Shown: positions 1-10,432 of the stretch, one piece after another
Layout: every line of letters begins with the position of its first letter
Numbering within the stretch: position 1 is the first letter of the stretch
Assembly (NCBI RefSeq): GCF_932526225.1
Contig: NC_064039.1
Coordinates: 1,636,001 to 1,700,000 of the forward strand
DNA from: Nematostella vectensis
Lineage: Eukaryota; Cnidaria; Anthozoa; Actiniaria; Edwardsiidae
Length of the DNA: 64,000 bases
Direction: 5' to 3'
The notes under the pieces: generated by a model
The model's input: only the letters and a program-made list of their open reading frames with translations
Database searches by the model: none
What the model was told of the DNA's origin: nothing
Made by a program: the position numbers and the translations under genes

Positions 1-437
1 GAGTTCTGGTCTCGTTTAAACGACCAAGAGTTAAATTTAAGATATTTAATATACTAACATTATAATTTATGAATTCTTAGAATGCGACGAATGATCGAGG
101 GAACAAATAAGATACAACGGTGGCTCCTTTTAATATTGAAAATATAAATATTAAAAATCACTTTTGATACTTCCCAAGTAAAGTAATATATAATGTGAGG
201 CAGTTTTTCAAGTCCATCATCTGAATATTTGTACATACATCAAATATAATAGTTCGAAGGGAGCAGAGTGAGGGCGTAGGCTCGATAAACAAAGATTGAA
301 CTGAAACCACAGGCAGCCCGACCGACCTCGTGATCAAATGCCCTTGTACAAATAAACAATTATCAATAAATTGTTTGGGTCGTTCAAATACCTTTTTTTA
401 ATATAAATAAGAAATGTTGTAAACGAGCATGTTCGAA
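1..437. other. AT-rich flank, no gene seen
   Basis: No convincing coding frame or RNA gene is visible. A short motif at about 272-298 (ctcgataaacaaagatt...) recurs with one difference at about 19497 inside a GOT1 intron, so it probably belongs to a dispersed repeat of unknown type. Confidence 0.5.
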
Positions 438-3400
438 CTGCACAATCTAGAGTGTATCACATGAGCGGGTAGAGTGGTTTTCAAAATCCCGTAAAATACA
501 ATTTAGTTTATTTAGTACTAATACACTGTGATGTCTTTGTTCTTTTGTTCTGGCTTGTCTATTACACTTTAACAGCTACATTTTGTTGCACGGGATTTTA
601 AAAACCACTCTAGTCCACTGCACAATTTAGAGTGTATCGCATGAGTAGACGGGTAGTCTACTGCACAATCTAGAGTGTACCACATGAGCGGGTAGTCTAC
701 TGCACAATCTAGAGTGTACCACATGAGCGGGTAGTCTACTGCACAATCTAGAGTGTACCACATGAGCGGATAGTCTACTGCACAATCTAGAGTGTACCGC
801 ATGAGCGGGTAGTCTACTAAACAATCTAGAGTGTACCGCATGAGCGGGTAGTCTACTGCACAATCTAGAGTGTACCGCATGAGCGGGTAGTCTACTGCAC
901 AATCTAGAGTGTATCACATGATCGGGTAGTCTACTGCACAATCTAGAGTGTACCACATGAGCGGGTAGTCTACTGAACAATCTAGAGTGTACCGCATGAG
1001 CGGGTAGTCTACTGCACAATCTAGAGTGTACCACATGAGCGGGTAGTCTACTGCACAATCTAGAGTGTACCACATGAGCGGGTAGTCTACTGAACAATCT
1101 AGAGTGTACCGCATGAGCGGGTAGTCTACTGCACAATCTAGAGTGTACCGCATGAGTAGACAGGTAGTCTACTGCACAATCTAGAGTGTACCACATGAGC
1201 GGGTAGTCTACTGAACAATCTAGAGTGTACCGCATGAGCGGGTAGTCTACTGCACAATCTAGAGTGTACCACATGAGCGGGTAGTCTACTGAACAACCTA
1301 GAGTGTACCGCATCAGCGGGTAGTCTACCGCACAATCTAGAGTGTACCACATGAGCGGGTAGTCTACTGCACAATCTAGAGTGTACCACGTGAGCGGGTA
1401 GTCTACTGAAGAATCTAGAGTGTACCGCATGAGCGGGTAGTCTACTGAAGAATCTAGAGTGTACCGCATGAGCGGGTAGTCTATTGCACAATCTAGAGTG
1501 TACCACATGAGCGGGTAGTCTACTGAAGAATCTAGAGTGTACCGCATGAGCGGGTAGTCTACTGAAGAATCTAGAGTGTACCGCATGAGCGGGTAGTCTA
1601 CTGCACAATCTAGAGTGTACCGCATGAGCGGGTAGTCTACTGCACAATCTAGAGTGTACCGCATGATCGGGTAGTCTACTGCACAATCTAGAGTGTACCA
1701 CATGAGCGGGAAGTCTACTGCACAATCGAGAGTGTACCGCATGAGCGGGTAGTCTACTGCACAATCTAGAGTGTACCACATGAGCGGGTAGTCTACTGCA
1801 CAATCTAGAGTGTATCACATGATCGGGTAGTCTACTGCACAATCTAGAGTGTATCGCATGATCGGGTAGTCTACTGCACAATCTAGAGTGTACCGCATGA
1901 GCGGGTAGTCTACTGCACAATCTAGAGTGTACCACATGAGCGGGTAGTCTACTGCACAATCTAGAGTGTACCACATGAGCGGGTAGTCTTCTGCACAATC
2001 TAGAGTGTACCGCATGAGCGGGTAGTCTACTGAACAATCTAGAGTGTACCGCATGAGCGGGTAGTCTACTGCACAATCTAGAGTGTACCGCATGATCGGG
2101 TAGTCTACTGCACAATCTAGAGTGTACCGCAAGAGTATACGGGTAGTCTACTGCACAATCTACAGTGTAATGATCAGGTAGTCTACTGCACAATCTAGAG
2201 TGTACCACATGAGCGGGTAGTCTACTGCACAATCTAGAGTGTACCGCATGATCGGGTAGTCTACTGCACAATCTAGAGTGTACCGCATGAGTAGACGGGT
2301 AGTCTACTGCACAATCTACAGTGTAATGATCAGGTAGTCTACTGCACAATCTAGAGTGTACCACATGAGCGGGTAGTCTACTGCACAACCTAGAGTGTAC
2401 CGCATGAGCGGGTAGTCTACTGAAGAATCTAGAGTGTACCGCATGAGTAGACGGGTAGTCTACTGCACAATCTACAGTGTAATGATCAGGTAGTCTACTG
2501 CACAATCTAGAGTGTACCACATGAGCGGGTAGTCTACTGCACAATCTAGAGTGTACCACATGAGCGGGTAGTCTACTGAAGAATCTAGAGTGTACCGCAT
2601 GAGCGGGTAGTCTACTGAAGAATCTAGAGTGCACCGCATGAGCGGGTAGTCTATTGCACAATCTAGAGTGTACCACATGAGCGGGTAGTCTGCTGCACAA
2701 TCTAGAGTGTACCACATGAGCGGGTAGTCTACTGAAGAATCTAGAGTGTACCGCATGAGCGGGTAGTCTACTGAAGAATCTAGAGTGTACCGCATGAGCG
2801 GGTAGTCTACTGAACAATCTAGAGTGTACCACATGAGCTGGTAGTCTACTGCACAATCTAGAGTGTACCACATGATCGGGTAGTCTACTGCACAATCTAG
2901 AGTGTACCGCATGAGTAGACAGGTAGTCTACTGCACAATCTAGAGTGTAATGATCGGGTAGTCTACTGCACAATCTAGAGTGTACCGCATGAGCGGGTAG
3001 TCTACTGCACAATCTAGAGTGTACCACATGAGCGGGTAGTCTACTGCACAATCTAGAGTGTACCACATGAGCGGGTAGTCTACTGCACAATCTAGAGTGT
3101 ACCGCATGATCGGGTAGTCTACTGCACAATCTAGAGTGTACCACATGAGCGGGTAGTCTACTACACAATCTAGAGTGTACCGCATGAGCGGGTAGTCTAC
3201 TGCACAATCTAGAGTGTACCACATGAGCGGGTAGTCTACTGCACAATCTAGAGTGTACCACATGAGCGGGTAGTCTACTGCACAATCTAGAGTGTACCAC
3301 ATGAGCGGGTAGTCTACTGAAGAATCTAGAGTGTACCGCATGAGCGGGTAGTCTACTGAAGAATCTAGAGTGTACCGCATGAGCGGGTAGTCTACTGAAC

Positions 3401-4137
3401 AATCTAGAGTGTACCACATGAGCTGGTAGTCTACTGCACAATCTAGAGTGTACCACATGATCGGGTAGTCTACTGCACAATCTAGAGTGTACCGCATGAG
3501 TAGACAGGTAGTCTACTGCACAATCTAGAGTGTAATGATCGGGTAGTCTACTGCACAATCTAGAGTGTACCGCATGAGCGGGTAGTCTACTGCACAATCT
3601 AGAGTGTACCACATGAGCGGGTAGTCTACTGCACAATCTAGAGTGTACCACATGAGCGGGTAGTCTACTGCACAATCTAGAGTGTACCACATGAGCGGGT
3701 AGTCTACTGCACAATCTAGAGTGTACCACATGAGCGGATAGTCTACTGCACAATCTAGAGTGTACCGCATGAGCGGGTAGTCTACTAAACAATCTAGAGT
3801 GTACCGCATGAGCGGGTAGTCTACTGCACAATCTAGAGTGTACCGCATGAGCGGGTAGTCTACTGCACAATCTAGAGTGTATCACATGATCGGGTAGTCT
3901 ACTGCACAATCTAGAGTGTACCACATGAGCGGGTAGTCTACTGAACAATCTAGAGTGTACCGCATGAGCGGGTAGTCTACTGCACAATCTAGAGTGTACC
4001 ACATGAGCGGGTAGTCTACTGCACAATCTAGAGTGTACCACATGAGCGGGTAGTCTACTGAACAATCTAGAGTGTACCGCATGAGCGGGTAGTCTACTGC
4101 ACAATCTAGAGTGTACCACATGAGCTGGTAGTCTACT
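438..4137. repeat. 39-bp tandem satellite array, left part
   Basis: About 90 head-to-tail monomers of 39 bp carry the core tctactgcacaatctagag followed by tgtacc[ag]catgagcggg. Monomers differ at a few positions: gcacaa/gaacaa/gaagaa, cac/cgc, and gag/gat before cggg. Some are variant, shorter or longer ('gagtagacgggtag', 'gtgtaatgatc'). Variant blocks recur: the 'gagtagacaggtag ... gtgtaatgatcggg' pair appears near 2911, 3497 and 8688. That implies segmental amplification of about 15 monomers. Because 39 is a multiple of 3 and the monomer lacks stops in several frames, long 13-residue-periodic reading frames occur on the minus strand. These are repeat artefacts, not genes. Confidence 0.95.
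472..610. mobile_element. 139-bp MITE inserted in the satellite (TA target duplication)
   Basis: A 21-bp terminal inverted repeat (outer bases gagtggtttt; arms 472-492 and 590-610, one mismatch) is flanked by TA at 470-471 and 611-612. Satellite monomer sequence continues on both sides. The TA duplication and short TIRs fit a non-autonomous Tc1/mariner-type element. There is no coding capacity. Confidence 0.8.
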
Positions 4138-4260
4138 TGTAATGTATTTGAGAAAAACCTTAGGATCAAAACGAATAAACAGTAATGGCGGACTCACGTT
4201 GTTTATTGCTGCTACCCAGAAAACCTTGCGGTCATACAAACAGGAATCCCAAACATTACA
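4138..4260 (-). repeat. 3' LTR of the gypsy element
   Basis: This 123-bp LTR is identical by eye to 8493-8615. It starts TGTAATG and ends CATTACA, a 7-bp terminal inversion. It lies downstream of the pol frame on the minus strand, so it is the 3' LTR. Confidence 0.95.
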
Positions 4261-4273
4261 TACTGCCCCACCC
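4261..4273 (-). other. Candidate polypurine tract of the gypsy element
   Basis: On the minus strand, a G-rich stretch (GGGTGGGGCAGTA) directly abuts the 3' LTR, where plus-strand DNA synthesis would be primed. It is not pure purine, so the call rests mainly on position. Confidence 0.6.
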
Positions 4274-4445
4274 AAGTTTACAACTAAAAAATACTTGCTT
4301 GCTGAGGCCAGTAAAACTATCAAATTTATACACACAACATGTCAATAAGTAAAAAACAACAACAATGTCCATGACAAGTTCTTGACAAGTTGTCAATCCA
4401 TCAGATCCGGAAAAATGTACACAGTGTGTGATATGCTGCTTAAAA

Positions 4446-7400
4446 TTAACATACATAGTCTTTGAGGTGAGTAGGTGTGGTTTTGAGTCGAGTACTTCTT
4501 CGCAGAGTACTTGCAGGTTCAGAAGCTGGAAGCTCTGTCTTCTTCGGTTCCAATGAAGGTTCTGGAACTGTGATCTCAGGTTCCTTAAATTCCTCTGGAA
4601 TCTGCTTGGGTACAGTTGTTTGCATTGGAACTTGGGCCAATTCTGTTGAACTCTGAAGATCATTGGCGACTGTGGGTGGGCTTGTCCTCAGGCGAAGATG
4701 GTCAACATGTCGTCGAAACACTCCACCTGAACTGAGTTGAACGACATACGAAACCGGTCCTGACTGTTGAATAATTGTTCCACATAACCACTTTGGACCA
4801 TATGAAAAATTTTTGACAAATACTGGGTCATTCACTTGAAATTCTCTGAGTGGCACTAGATTGTCGTGTTGTTTCTTCTGTGCGAGCTGTTTATCTTCTA
4901 CACGAGTGCGAATTGTGTCCTGACTAAGGGGGTTTACCAGGTCCAAGCGCGTCTTCAGCTTCCGGTTCATTAATAGCTCACCAGGTGTTTTACCAGTGGT
5001 TGCATGAGGTGTGGTACGATAGCTTAGTAGAAATCTGCTTAACTTCGTGTCTAAGTTTTCCTTTTCCCCTCCCATCTTCTTCATTGTTTCCTTGAAAGTG
5101 CGAACATATCTTTCAGCAAATCCATTGGATGCTGGGTGTTTAGGTGCTGAAGTGATGTGTTTTATGCCATTCTCAGACATAAAAAGGGCAAATTCTTCAC
5201 CTATGAAGGCAGTTGCATTATCAGATACAATGATATCAGGCAGTCCATGTACTGAGAAGCATTCTCTTAACTTCTGGATAGTTACTGCAGCAGTACTGGA
5301 GTTTGTCTTGAATACCTCAATCCACTTACTATAGGCATCACCGATCACCAGGAACATGTGTCCTTCGAAAGGTCCTGCATAGTCAATATGTATGCGAGAC
5401 CAAGGTCTAGACGGCCACTCCCACGGATGTAGGGGTGCAGTAGAAGGTGCCTTAGCATTACTTTGGCAGCTTGTGCAATCTTTCACCTTTTGCTCAATAT
5501 CCGCGTCCAGGCCAGGCCACCAGAAATAGCTTCGGGCTAACATTTTCATGCGAACCATTCCAGGATGTCCATCATGTAGTTCCTGGAGAAGCTTGACTCT
5601 TCCTTGAGGAGGAATGACTACGCGAGAGCCCCAGAGTAGACAGCCATCCTGACAGCTAAGTTGGTGCTTTCTATCAGAGTAGGGCTTGAACTCAATGCGA
5701 TCATTTGAATTGGGCCAACCGGACATTACTTGGTGTCGTACTGCACTAAGAATAGGATCTTTTGAGGTCCAACGCTCAATGTCCTTGACTTTAACGGGTG
5801 TGTTGACTTCAAGATGATTCATTACAAACATAATGTCGCCAGGCACTGGAACATTTCTGGTTTCATTTGGCAATGGCAGCCGGCTCAGGCCATCGGCATT
5901 ACCATTTTTCTGGCCTTCTCGATATACTAAAGTGTATGAGTAGCCTGACAGGAATACCGCCCACCTCAATATGCGTGGTGAGGCTGAGGTCGGTATTTGT
6001 TTAGTTGACTGTAGCAGACCCAGCAGGGGTTTGTGATCAGTGTAGATGGTAAAACTCCGTCCATATAAGTATGAGTGGAACTTCCTCACCCCGAACATGA
6101 TGGCTGCTGCCTCTTTGTCGAGCTGTGAATAGTTCTTTTCGGCTGGGGACAGAGTACGTGAGGCATATGAAATAGGACGTTCAGTCCCATCATCCATCAC
6201 ATGTGAAATAACACAACCAAGACCATATGGTGATGCGTCACAAGCAAGGGTTAACTCTCTTTCCAAGCTGTAATGCACTAGAAGTTGTGAAGAGTGAAGT
6301 GTGGACTTGGCTTGGTTCCAAGATTTTTCATGTGCTTCACTCCAGTTCCAAGGTGTGTCTTTGACTAACAGCTGATGTAAAGGAGATAGTATTGTAGTGA
6401 TGTTAGGTATGTAACAAGCGTAATAGTTAAGCATGCCTAAAAAGGCTTGCAGTTCTTTCAGATTAGAAGGTCTCGGTGACTCTTGAATTGCTTTGATTTT
6501 CTCGTCAAGGGGGTGGATACCATCTTTGTCTATGCGGTGTCCCAGGTAAGTGACTTCAGGTGCTTGAAAAATGCACTTCGAACGTTTAAGACGGACGCCA
6601 GCTTTGTCCAGACGTGACAGGACTTCTGTTAGACTTTTGAGATGATCTGCTGATGTCTTCCCGGCAATGAGAATATCATCTATTCGTACTACAACATTCG
6701 GAATACCCTGCAGTAAATTTTCCATTGTGCGTTGGAAAATCCCAGGGGCTGAGGCAATGCCGTAGCACAGTCTATTGTACTCAAATAGGCCTTTATGAGT
6801 GGTGATAGTGGTGTACTTCTTTGATTCTTCATCTAACTCAAGTTGTTGATAAGCTTGACTCAGATCTAGTTTTGTAAACTGCACTCCACCTCCAAGTTGA
6901 GCTAGCAGATCCTCTGTTTTAGGAATTGGGTAATTGTCAAGTTTGCTAACTTGGTTCAAAGTAACTTTGAAGTCTCCACAAATGCGTATAGACTCATCCG
7001 ATTTGACGATGGGCACAATGGGTGTTGCCCATTCCGAAAATTGAACTGGACGAATTGTTCCTTCTTCTAACAAACGGTCCAATTCTCTCTCTACCTTCTG
7101 ACGTCGTGCATATTCTAACGTGCGAGGTTTGAAGTACTTGGGTTTGGCTTGAGGATCAACGTATATCTTTGCTTTCACTCCTTGAATTGTCCCTAGTCCT
7201 TCCTTGAATAAATTTTCATGTTTCTGTAGCAGGTCAGACACATCAGGGGATACAACTTGAACTAGGAAAATCTCTGGCCATGACAACTTAACATGTTGTA
7301 ACCAATCTCGTCCAAAGAGACTGGGCACCTTGCCTTGTACAACTATAACTGGCAAGTGTTCAAAAAAGTCCTTGTACTTGACTTCCACTACAAGCTTTCC

Positions 7401-8198
7401 TAAAACTGGAATTGTCTCCCCGGTGTATGTTTTCAAGGTTAGCTTGGTATCTTGCAGATTGAGAGATGAACCCTCAATGTTCTTCAATTGATCAAAAATG
7501 TCCTCTCCGATTACTGAAAGTGATGCACCAGTGTCCAGTTCCATTTGAACTTTAAGACCATTTAATTCAACATCTACTAAATACGGATTTTGGCGGTTGC
7601 CTTGACTGACAGCAAACAATGGATATATATCTTCATCTTCTATTTCTTTATCAGTATCCAGGACATGAATTGCTGGTTTCCCTTGTTTTGGATGGTGGTT
7701 TGAATTTGGCTTGGTTGTCTCGGACGACTTTTTTGCTTTTTTGAGACATTTGGCAACAATATGTCCTTTCTTTTTACAATAATGGCACGTGGCCTCCTTG
7801 AAACGACATTTTGACGGGTGGTGATTTTTTCCACAACGATAACACTCTTTATTTTCGCTTTGAGAACGCGGTAAGGGCGAAGAACTGACCTTTTTTACAG
7901 ATGCAGACGTTGAACTTAACGTAGAAGGAGCAGATTGAAGATCGGCCATGTGCTGTGCGGTCGTTTCCATAGACGAAGCAATGTCGTAAGCTTTTTTGAA
8001 AGTTAAGTTCTCTTCTGATAGCAAACGCCTTTGGATTCTTTCATTGTTAATTCCAGACACCAGACGATCACGCAGCATATTTTCCAGACTGCCACCAAAA
8101 TTGCAGTATTCTGCCATGTTTCGTAGAGCCGCTACAAAGTCAGACAGGTTCTCCCCGCTCAATCTGAAACGGTTATTGAACTTGTGCCGTGCACGCTT
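4446..8198 (-). CDS. pol: Gag C-terminus-Pol polyprotein of the gypsy element
   Basis: About 1,250 codons are open from just after the Gag frameshift. Residue numbers are counted from the codon at 8162. Two zinc knuckles lie at about 107-139 (CYRC...C and CHYCKKKGHIVAKC), the aspartic protease motif LDTGAS at 209-214, RT with the first catalytic Asp in FTKLDLS (D433) and the second active-site motif RIDD at 493-496, then RNase H (ACDASPYGLG), an H2C2-type integrase zinc domain (HPGMVRMK...CTSC) and the integrase core (IHIDYAGP, SDNATAF, NGFAERYV). Known Ty3/gypsy RTs normally have an aromatic residue where R493 stands (codon CGA at 6684-6686), so polymerase activity is doubtful. The frame ends in a stop 185 bp before the 3' LTR. 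There is no separate env. Confidence 0.95.
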   Translation of the reverse strand, partial: KRARHKFNNRFRLSGENLSDFVAALRNMAEYCNFGGSLENMLRDRLVSGINNERIQRRLLSEENLTFKKAYDIASSMETTAQHMADLQSAPSTLSSTSASVKKVSSSPLPRSQSENKECYRCGKNHHPSKCRFKEATCHYCKKKGHIVAKCLKKAKKSSETTKPNSNHHPKQGKPAIHVLDTDKEIEDEDIYPLFAVSQGNRQNPYLVDVELNGLKVQMELDTGASLSVIGEDIFDQLKNIEGSSLNLQDTKLTLKTYTGETIPVLGKLVVEVKYKDFFEHLPVIVVQGKVPSLFGRDWLQHVKLSWPEIFLVQVVSPDVSDLLQKHENLFKEGLGTIQGVKAKIYVDPQAKPKYFKPRTLEYARRQKVERELDRLLEEGTIRPVQFSEWATPIVPIVKSDESIRICGDFKVTLNQVSKLDNYPIPKTEDLLAQLGGGVQFTKLDLSQAYQQLELDEESKKYTTITTHKGLFEYNRLCYGIASAPGIFQRTMENLLQGIPNVVVRIDDILIAGKTSADHLKSLTEVLSRLDKAGVRLKRSKCIFQAPEVTYLGHRIDKDGIHPLDEKIKAIQESPRPSNLKELQAFLGMLNYYACYIPNITTILSPLHQLLVKDTPWNWSEAHEKSWNQAKSTLHSSQLLVHYSLERELTLACDASPYGLGCVISHVMDDGTERPISYASRTLSPAEKNYSQLDKEAAAIMFGVRKFHSYLYGRSFTIYTDHKPLLGLLQSTKQIPTSASPRILRWAVFLSGYSYTLVYREGQKNGNADGLSRLPLPNETRNVPVPGDIMFVMNHLEVNTPVKVKDIERWTSKDPILSAVRHQVMSGWPNSNDRIEFKPYSDRKHQLSCQDGCLLWGSRVVIPPQGRVKLLQELHDGHPGMVRMKMLARSYFWWPGLDADIEQKVKDCTSCQSNAKAPSTAPLHPWEWPSRPWSRIHIDYAGPFEGHMFLVIGDAYSKWIEVFKTNSSTAAVTIQKLRECFSVHGLPDIIVSDNATAFIGEEFALFMSENGIKHITSAPKHPASNGFAERYVRTFKETMKKMGGEKENLDTKLSRFLLSYRTTPHATTGKTPGELLMNRKLKTRLDLVNPLSQDTIRTRVEDKQLAQKKQHDNLVPLREFQVNDPVFVKNFSYGPKWLCGTIIQQSGPVSYVVQLSSGGVFRRHVDHLRLRTSPPTVANDLQSSTELAQVPMQTTVPKQIPEEFKEPEITVPEPSLEPKKTELPASEPASTLRRSTRLKTTPTHLKDYVC

Positions 8199-8467
8199 TC
8201 ACTCGGTTTTGGGTTGAAATGGCTCTTTACCAAGGTGCACAAGTCAGCATAAGATTTCTCTCCAGGTTTCGCTGGGGCCAGCAGATCAGACATTAATTTG
8301 TAGGTTTTTTTCCCTACCGAACTGAGGAGGATTGCACGGCGTATTTTCAAGTCATCGTCAGACGTAGTTACTCCATTTGCTTCAAAATAGAAGTTTAGAC
8401 GCTCGATATACTGTTCCCATGAATCAGAATCTCTGTCGAATTCGTCTATTTTGCCGTAGGTTGCCAT
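8159..8467 (-). CDS. gag: Gag N-terminal fragment, frameshifted
   Basis: The frame starts at the ATG at 8467-8465, eight bases after the primer-binding site, with N-terminus MATYGKIDEF. It covers the retrotransposon Gag N-terminal region (WEQYIERLNFYF..., HFNPKPSES) and then leaves frame. The Gag homology continues in the other frame (FNNRF, then LSDFVAALRNMAEYC) of the downstream ORF. The break lies between about 8162 and 8198 and is equivalent to loss of one base. It falls inside the conserved Gag domain rather than at the Gag-Pol border, so it looks like a mutation or sequencing error, not programmed frameshifting. Confidence 0.85.
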   Translation of the reverse strand: MATYGKIDEFDRDSDSWEQYIERLNFYFEANGVTTSDDDLKIRRAILLSSVGKKTYKLMSDLLAPAKPGEKSYADLCTLVKSHFNPKPSESVHGTSSITVSD

Positions 8468-8474
8468 TTCCGAA

Positions 8475-8487
8475 ATCCTCGTCGCCA
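8475..8487 (-). other. Primer-binding site (tRNA-Ser type)
   Basis: On the minus strand, TGGCGACGAGGAT lies five bases inside the 5' LTR. It begins with TGG, the complement of tRNA CCA, and matches the 3' end of tRNA-Ser(GCT) as recalled from vertebrate sequences. The complementarity extends about 13 bases before diverging. Confidence 0.75.
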
Positions 8488-8492
8488 AAAAA

Positions 8493-8615
8493 TGTAATGT
8501 ATTTGAGAAAAACCTTAGGATCAAAACGAATAAACAGTAATGGCGGACTCACGTTGTTTATTGCTGCTACCCAGAAAACCTTGCGGTCATACAAACAGGA
8601 ATCCCAAACATTACA
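8493..8615 (-). repeat. 5' LTR of the gypsy element
   Basis: This is the second 123-bp LTR, next to the primer-binding site and therefore the promoter-bearing 5' LTR on the minus strand. It is followed on the plus strand by the ctact target duplication, after which the satellite resumes. Confidence 0.95.
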
Positions 8616-9475
8616 CTACTGCACAATCTAGAGTGTACCACATGATCGGGTAGTCTACTGCACAATCTAGAGTGTACCGCATGAGTAGACAGGTAGTCTA
8701 CTGCACAATCTAGAGTGTAATGATCGGGTAGTCTACTGCACAATCTAGAGTGTACCGCATGAGCGGGTAGTCTACTGCACAATCTAGAGTGTACCACATG
8801 AGCGGGTAGTCTACTGCACAATCTAGAGTGTACCACATGAGCGGGTAGTCTACTGCACAATCTAGAGTGTACCGCATGATCGGGTAGTCTACTGCACAAT
8901 CTAGAGTGTACCACATGAGCGGGTAGTCTACTACACAATCTAGAGTGTACCGCATGAGCGGCTAGTCTACTGCACAATCTAGAGTGTACCACATGAGCGG
9001 GTAGTCTACTGCACAATCTGTTGTTGTTGTTTGTCCGTCGCTACGACGAGGACCATCGTGTTCAATTTTACATTTTCACCGTCATCCTGAGCGGGACTAA
9101 GGAAGCTTGTGGGTGCGCAGATGGCTAATAAGGCCAATCTGTGCACGGAAAAGCCTGGGGCACTGAGGGCATGGTATTGTTGCAGCTTTGGGATCTTGAG
9201 ACTTTCTGGCGGCTCTACGCTCCTCTGCGGCAGCTGTCCAATTTGCCTCGCATGCCGCAGCACCGTTGCGAATGACACGGCGTCAGAGTGAACCACATGA
9301 TCGGGTAGTCTACTGCACAATCTAGAGTGTACCGCATGAGCGGGTAGTCTACTGCACAATCTAGAGTGAACCACATGATCGGGTAGTCTACTGCACAATC
9401 TAGAGTGAACCACATGATCGGGTAGTCTACTGCACAACCTAGTGTGTCACATGATCGGGTAGTCTACTGCACAAT
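8616..9475. repeat. 39-bp satellite array, right part
   Basis: The satellite resumes after the gypsy element. Its first block (8620-9019) reproduces the monomer-variant order of about 2860-3240. After the LINE fragment at 9020-9284 the last monomers (9285-9475) carry gtgaaccacatgatc variants not seen in the main array and then decay. The edge monomers are thus more diverged than the core, as expected for arrays homogenised by unequal exchange. Confidence 0.9.
9020..9284 (-). mobile_element. 5'-truncated LINE 3' tail with C2H2 zinc-finger ORF end
   Basis: On the minus strand, one frame encodes the end of a non-LTR retrotransposon ORF: an Ala/Arg-rich stretch (EERRAARKSQ), then CPQCPRLFRAQIGLISHLRT, a CX2CX12HX3H finger, then a stop. 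A short 3' UTR follows and ends in a CAA-repeat tail next to 9020. C-terminal fingers of this sort occur in widespread animal endonuclease/RT elements. The insert sits between 'caatct' and 'agagtg' of a satellite monomer with neither a target duplication nor loss of satellite bases. Confidence 0.8.
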
Positions 9476-10432
9476 GAGGGGGTAGTCTTTTACTGTACAC
9501 CGCCCTTCTTGGGGTACCACTTGGTGTATGATGAAGAGGTGTCGGATCGAATTTGTTTTGGCCATTTAGGTTTGCCAACTATTTTCTAATTTTGCCGAGC
9601 CTTTACAAGGTCTGCTTGTTCTAATTTTTATAGATACTTCCGTTACCGTCCTGTCGGGTATTAGAATGTCTGCCCCCTAGTTTCAGTCCTAATAGTTGGG
9701 TCCACCCCCCCCCCCCCCCCACAGCCACCCCCACAGGCTTCCCACCCACGACAGTGAGGGATTTCATACTTGCTTCTCCAATTGTAGCTGGCTATATGCG
9801 CCCAAACTCTTCTCGCGCGAATTTTCAGCTGACATAATTGTAAACTAAGACCAAAGGGCCAGTTATTATGATGGATAATATTTACATTTATTGTCAGTGT
9901 TACCTACTAGAAATGTTAATGACAAGATTGATTCGTTTGACACATTGAATATAAGTTATGGATTCTAGGGACTATTCACATCTCTTATGTCCGGCCTAAC
10001 CTGTCATGCCTGACAATGATGAAGCATTTTTAATTTATTTGATAAAATGATAAATTGAAGACAAAATTACAACATTTACACAATTTTATACAGTAATGAC
10101 TAACAAGGTTAGAAATCCTATGCTATTTTGGTTAAAAAGTCTACTCTCCAAAATATTTTTAGACTTTCCACTTTTAGGAAGTCTAAAATAAAGTTTTGCG
10201 CATAAAAATAAAGATGTCCATATATGAGATGACCAACCTATCATCGGAAAGATTACAGAATGATGAACTGTAATATAGAATGATGAACTGTAATACAAAA
10301 AATTGAAGGATCCATATCTGGTGTACGCTTGGACACCCAGAGGTCTTTGCAGATGCTCCACAAAGGCCCTACTGGCGATGAAAGAAAGCTCTGGGTTCTC
10401 AAGCATTTATCTAGTGACTTAACGTCAACCTT
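9476..10432. other. Intergenic DNA and CHMP3 3' UTR
   Basis: No coding frame is convincing. A poly-C run lies at about 9706-9720. A minus-strand AATAAA (tttatt at 10034-10039), about 400 bp past the CHMP3 stop, is the best candidate polyadenylation signal for that gene. Confidence 0.5.

Larger units (their letters stand above)
4138..8615 (-). mobile_element. Ty3/gypsy LTR retrotransposon, full length, minus strand
   Basis: The element has two identical 123-bp LTRs beginning TGTAATG and ending CATTACA. It is inserted into a satellite monomer with the 5-bp duplication ctact (4133-4137 and 8616-8620). Inside, on the minus strand, come a primer-binding site, a Gag frame, then a continuous frame with zinc knuckles, protease, reverse transcriptase, RNase H and integrase in that order, the Ty3/gypsy order. 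The PBS matches the 3' end of tRNA-Ser as I recall it, which together with the 123-bp LTRs suggests a Mag/SURL-like lineage (inference). Identical LTRs indicate recent insertion, but a frameshift in Gag and a substituted residue at the RT active site suggest this copy is defective. Confidence 0.97.

Noticed and set aside
569-4335. Very long minus-strand open frames (up to over 1,000 codons) with 13-residue periodicity
   Set aside because: They are produced by the 39-bp satellite, whose unit is a multiple of three without stops. Frames occur in more than one phase, there is no start context and no domain.
8162-8200. Programmed frameshift in the gypsy element
   Set aside because: The shift lies inside the conserved Gag domain upstream of the zinc knuckles, not at a Gag-Pol border, and no slippery heptamer is visible.
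438-9475. CRISPR-like array
   Set aside because: The repeats are directly tandem with no spacers, there are no cas-like genes, and the surrounding genes are eukaryotic.
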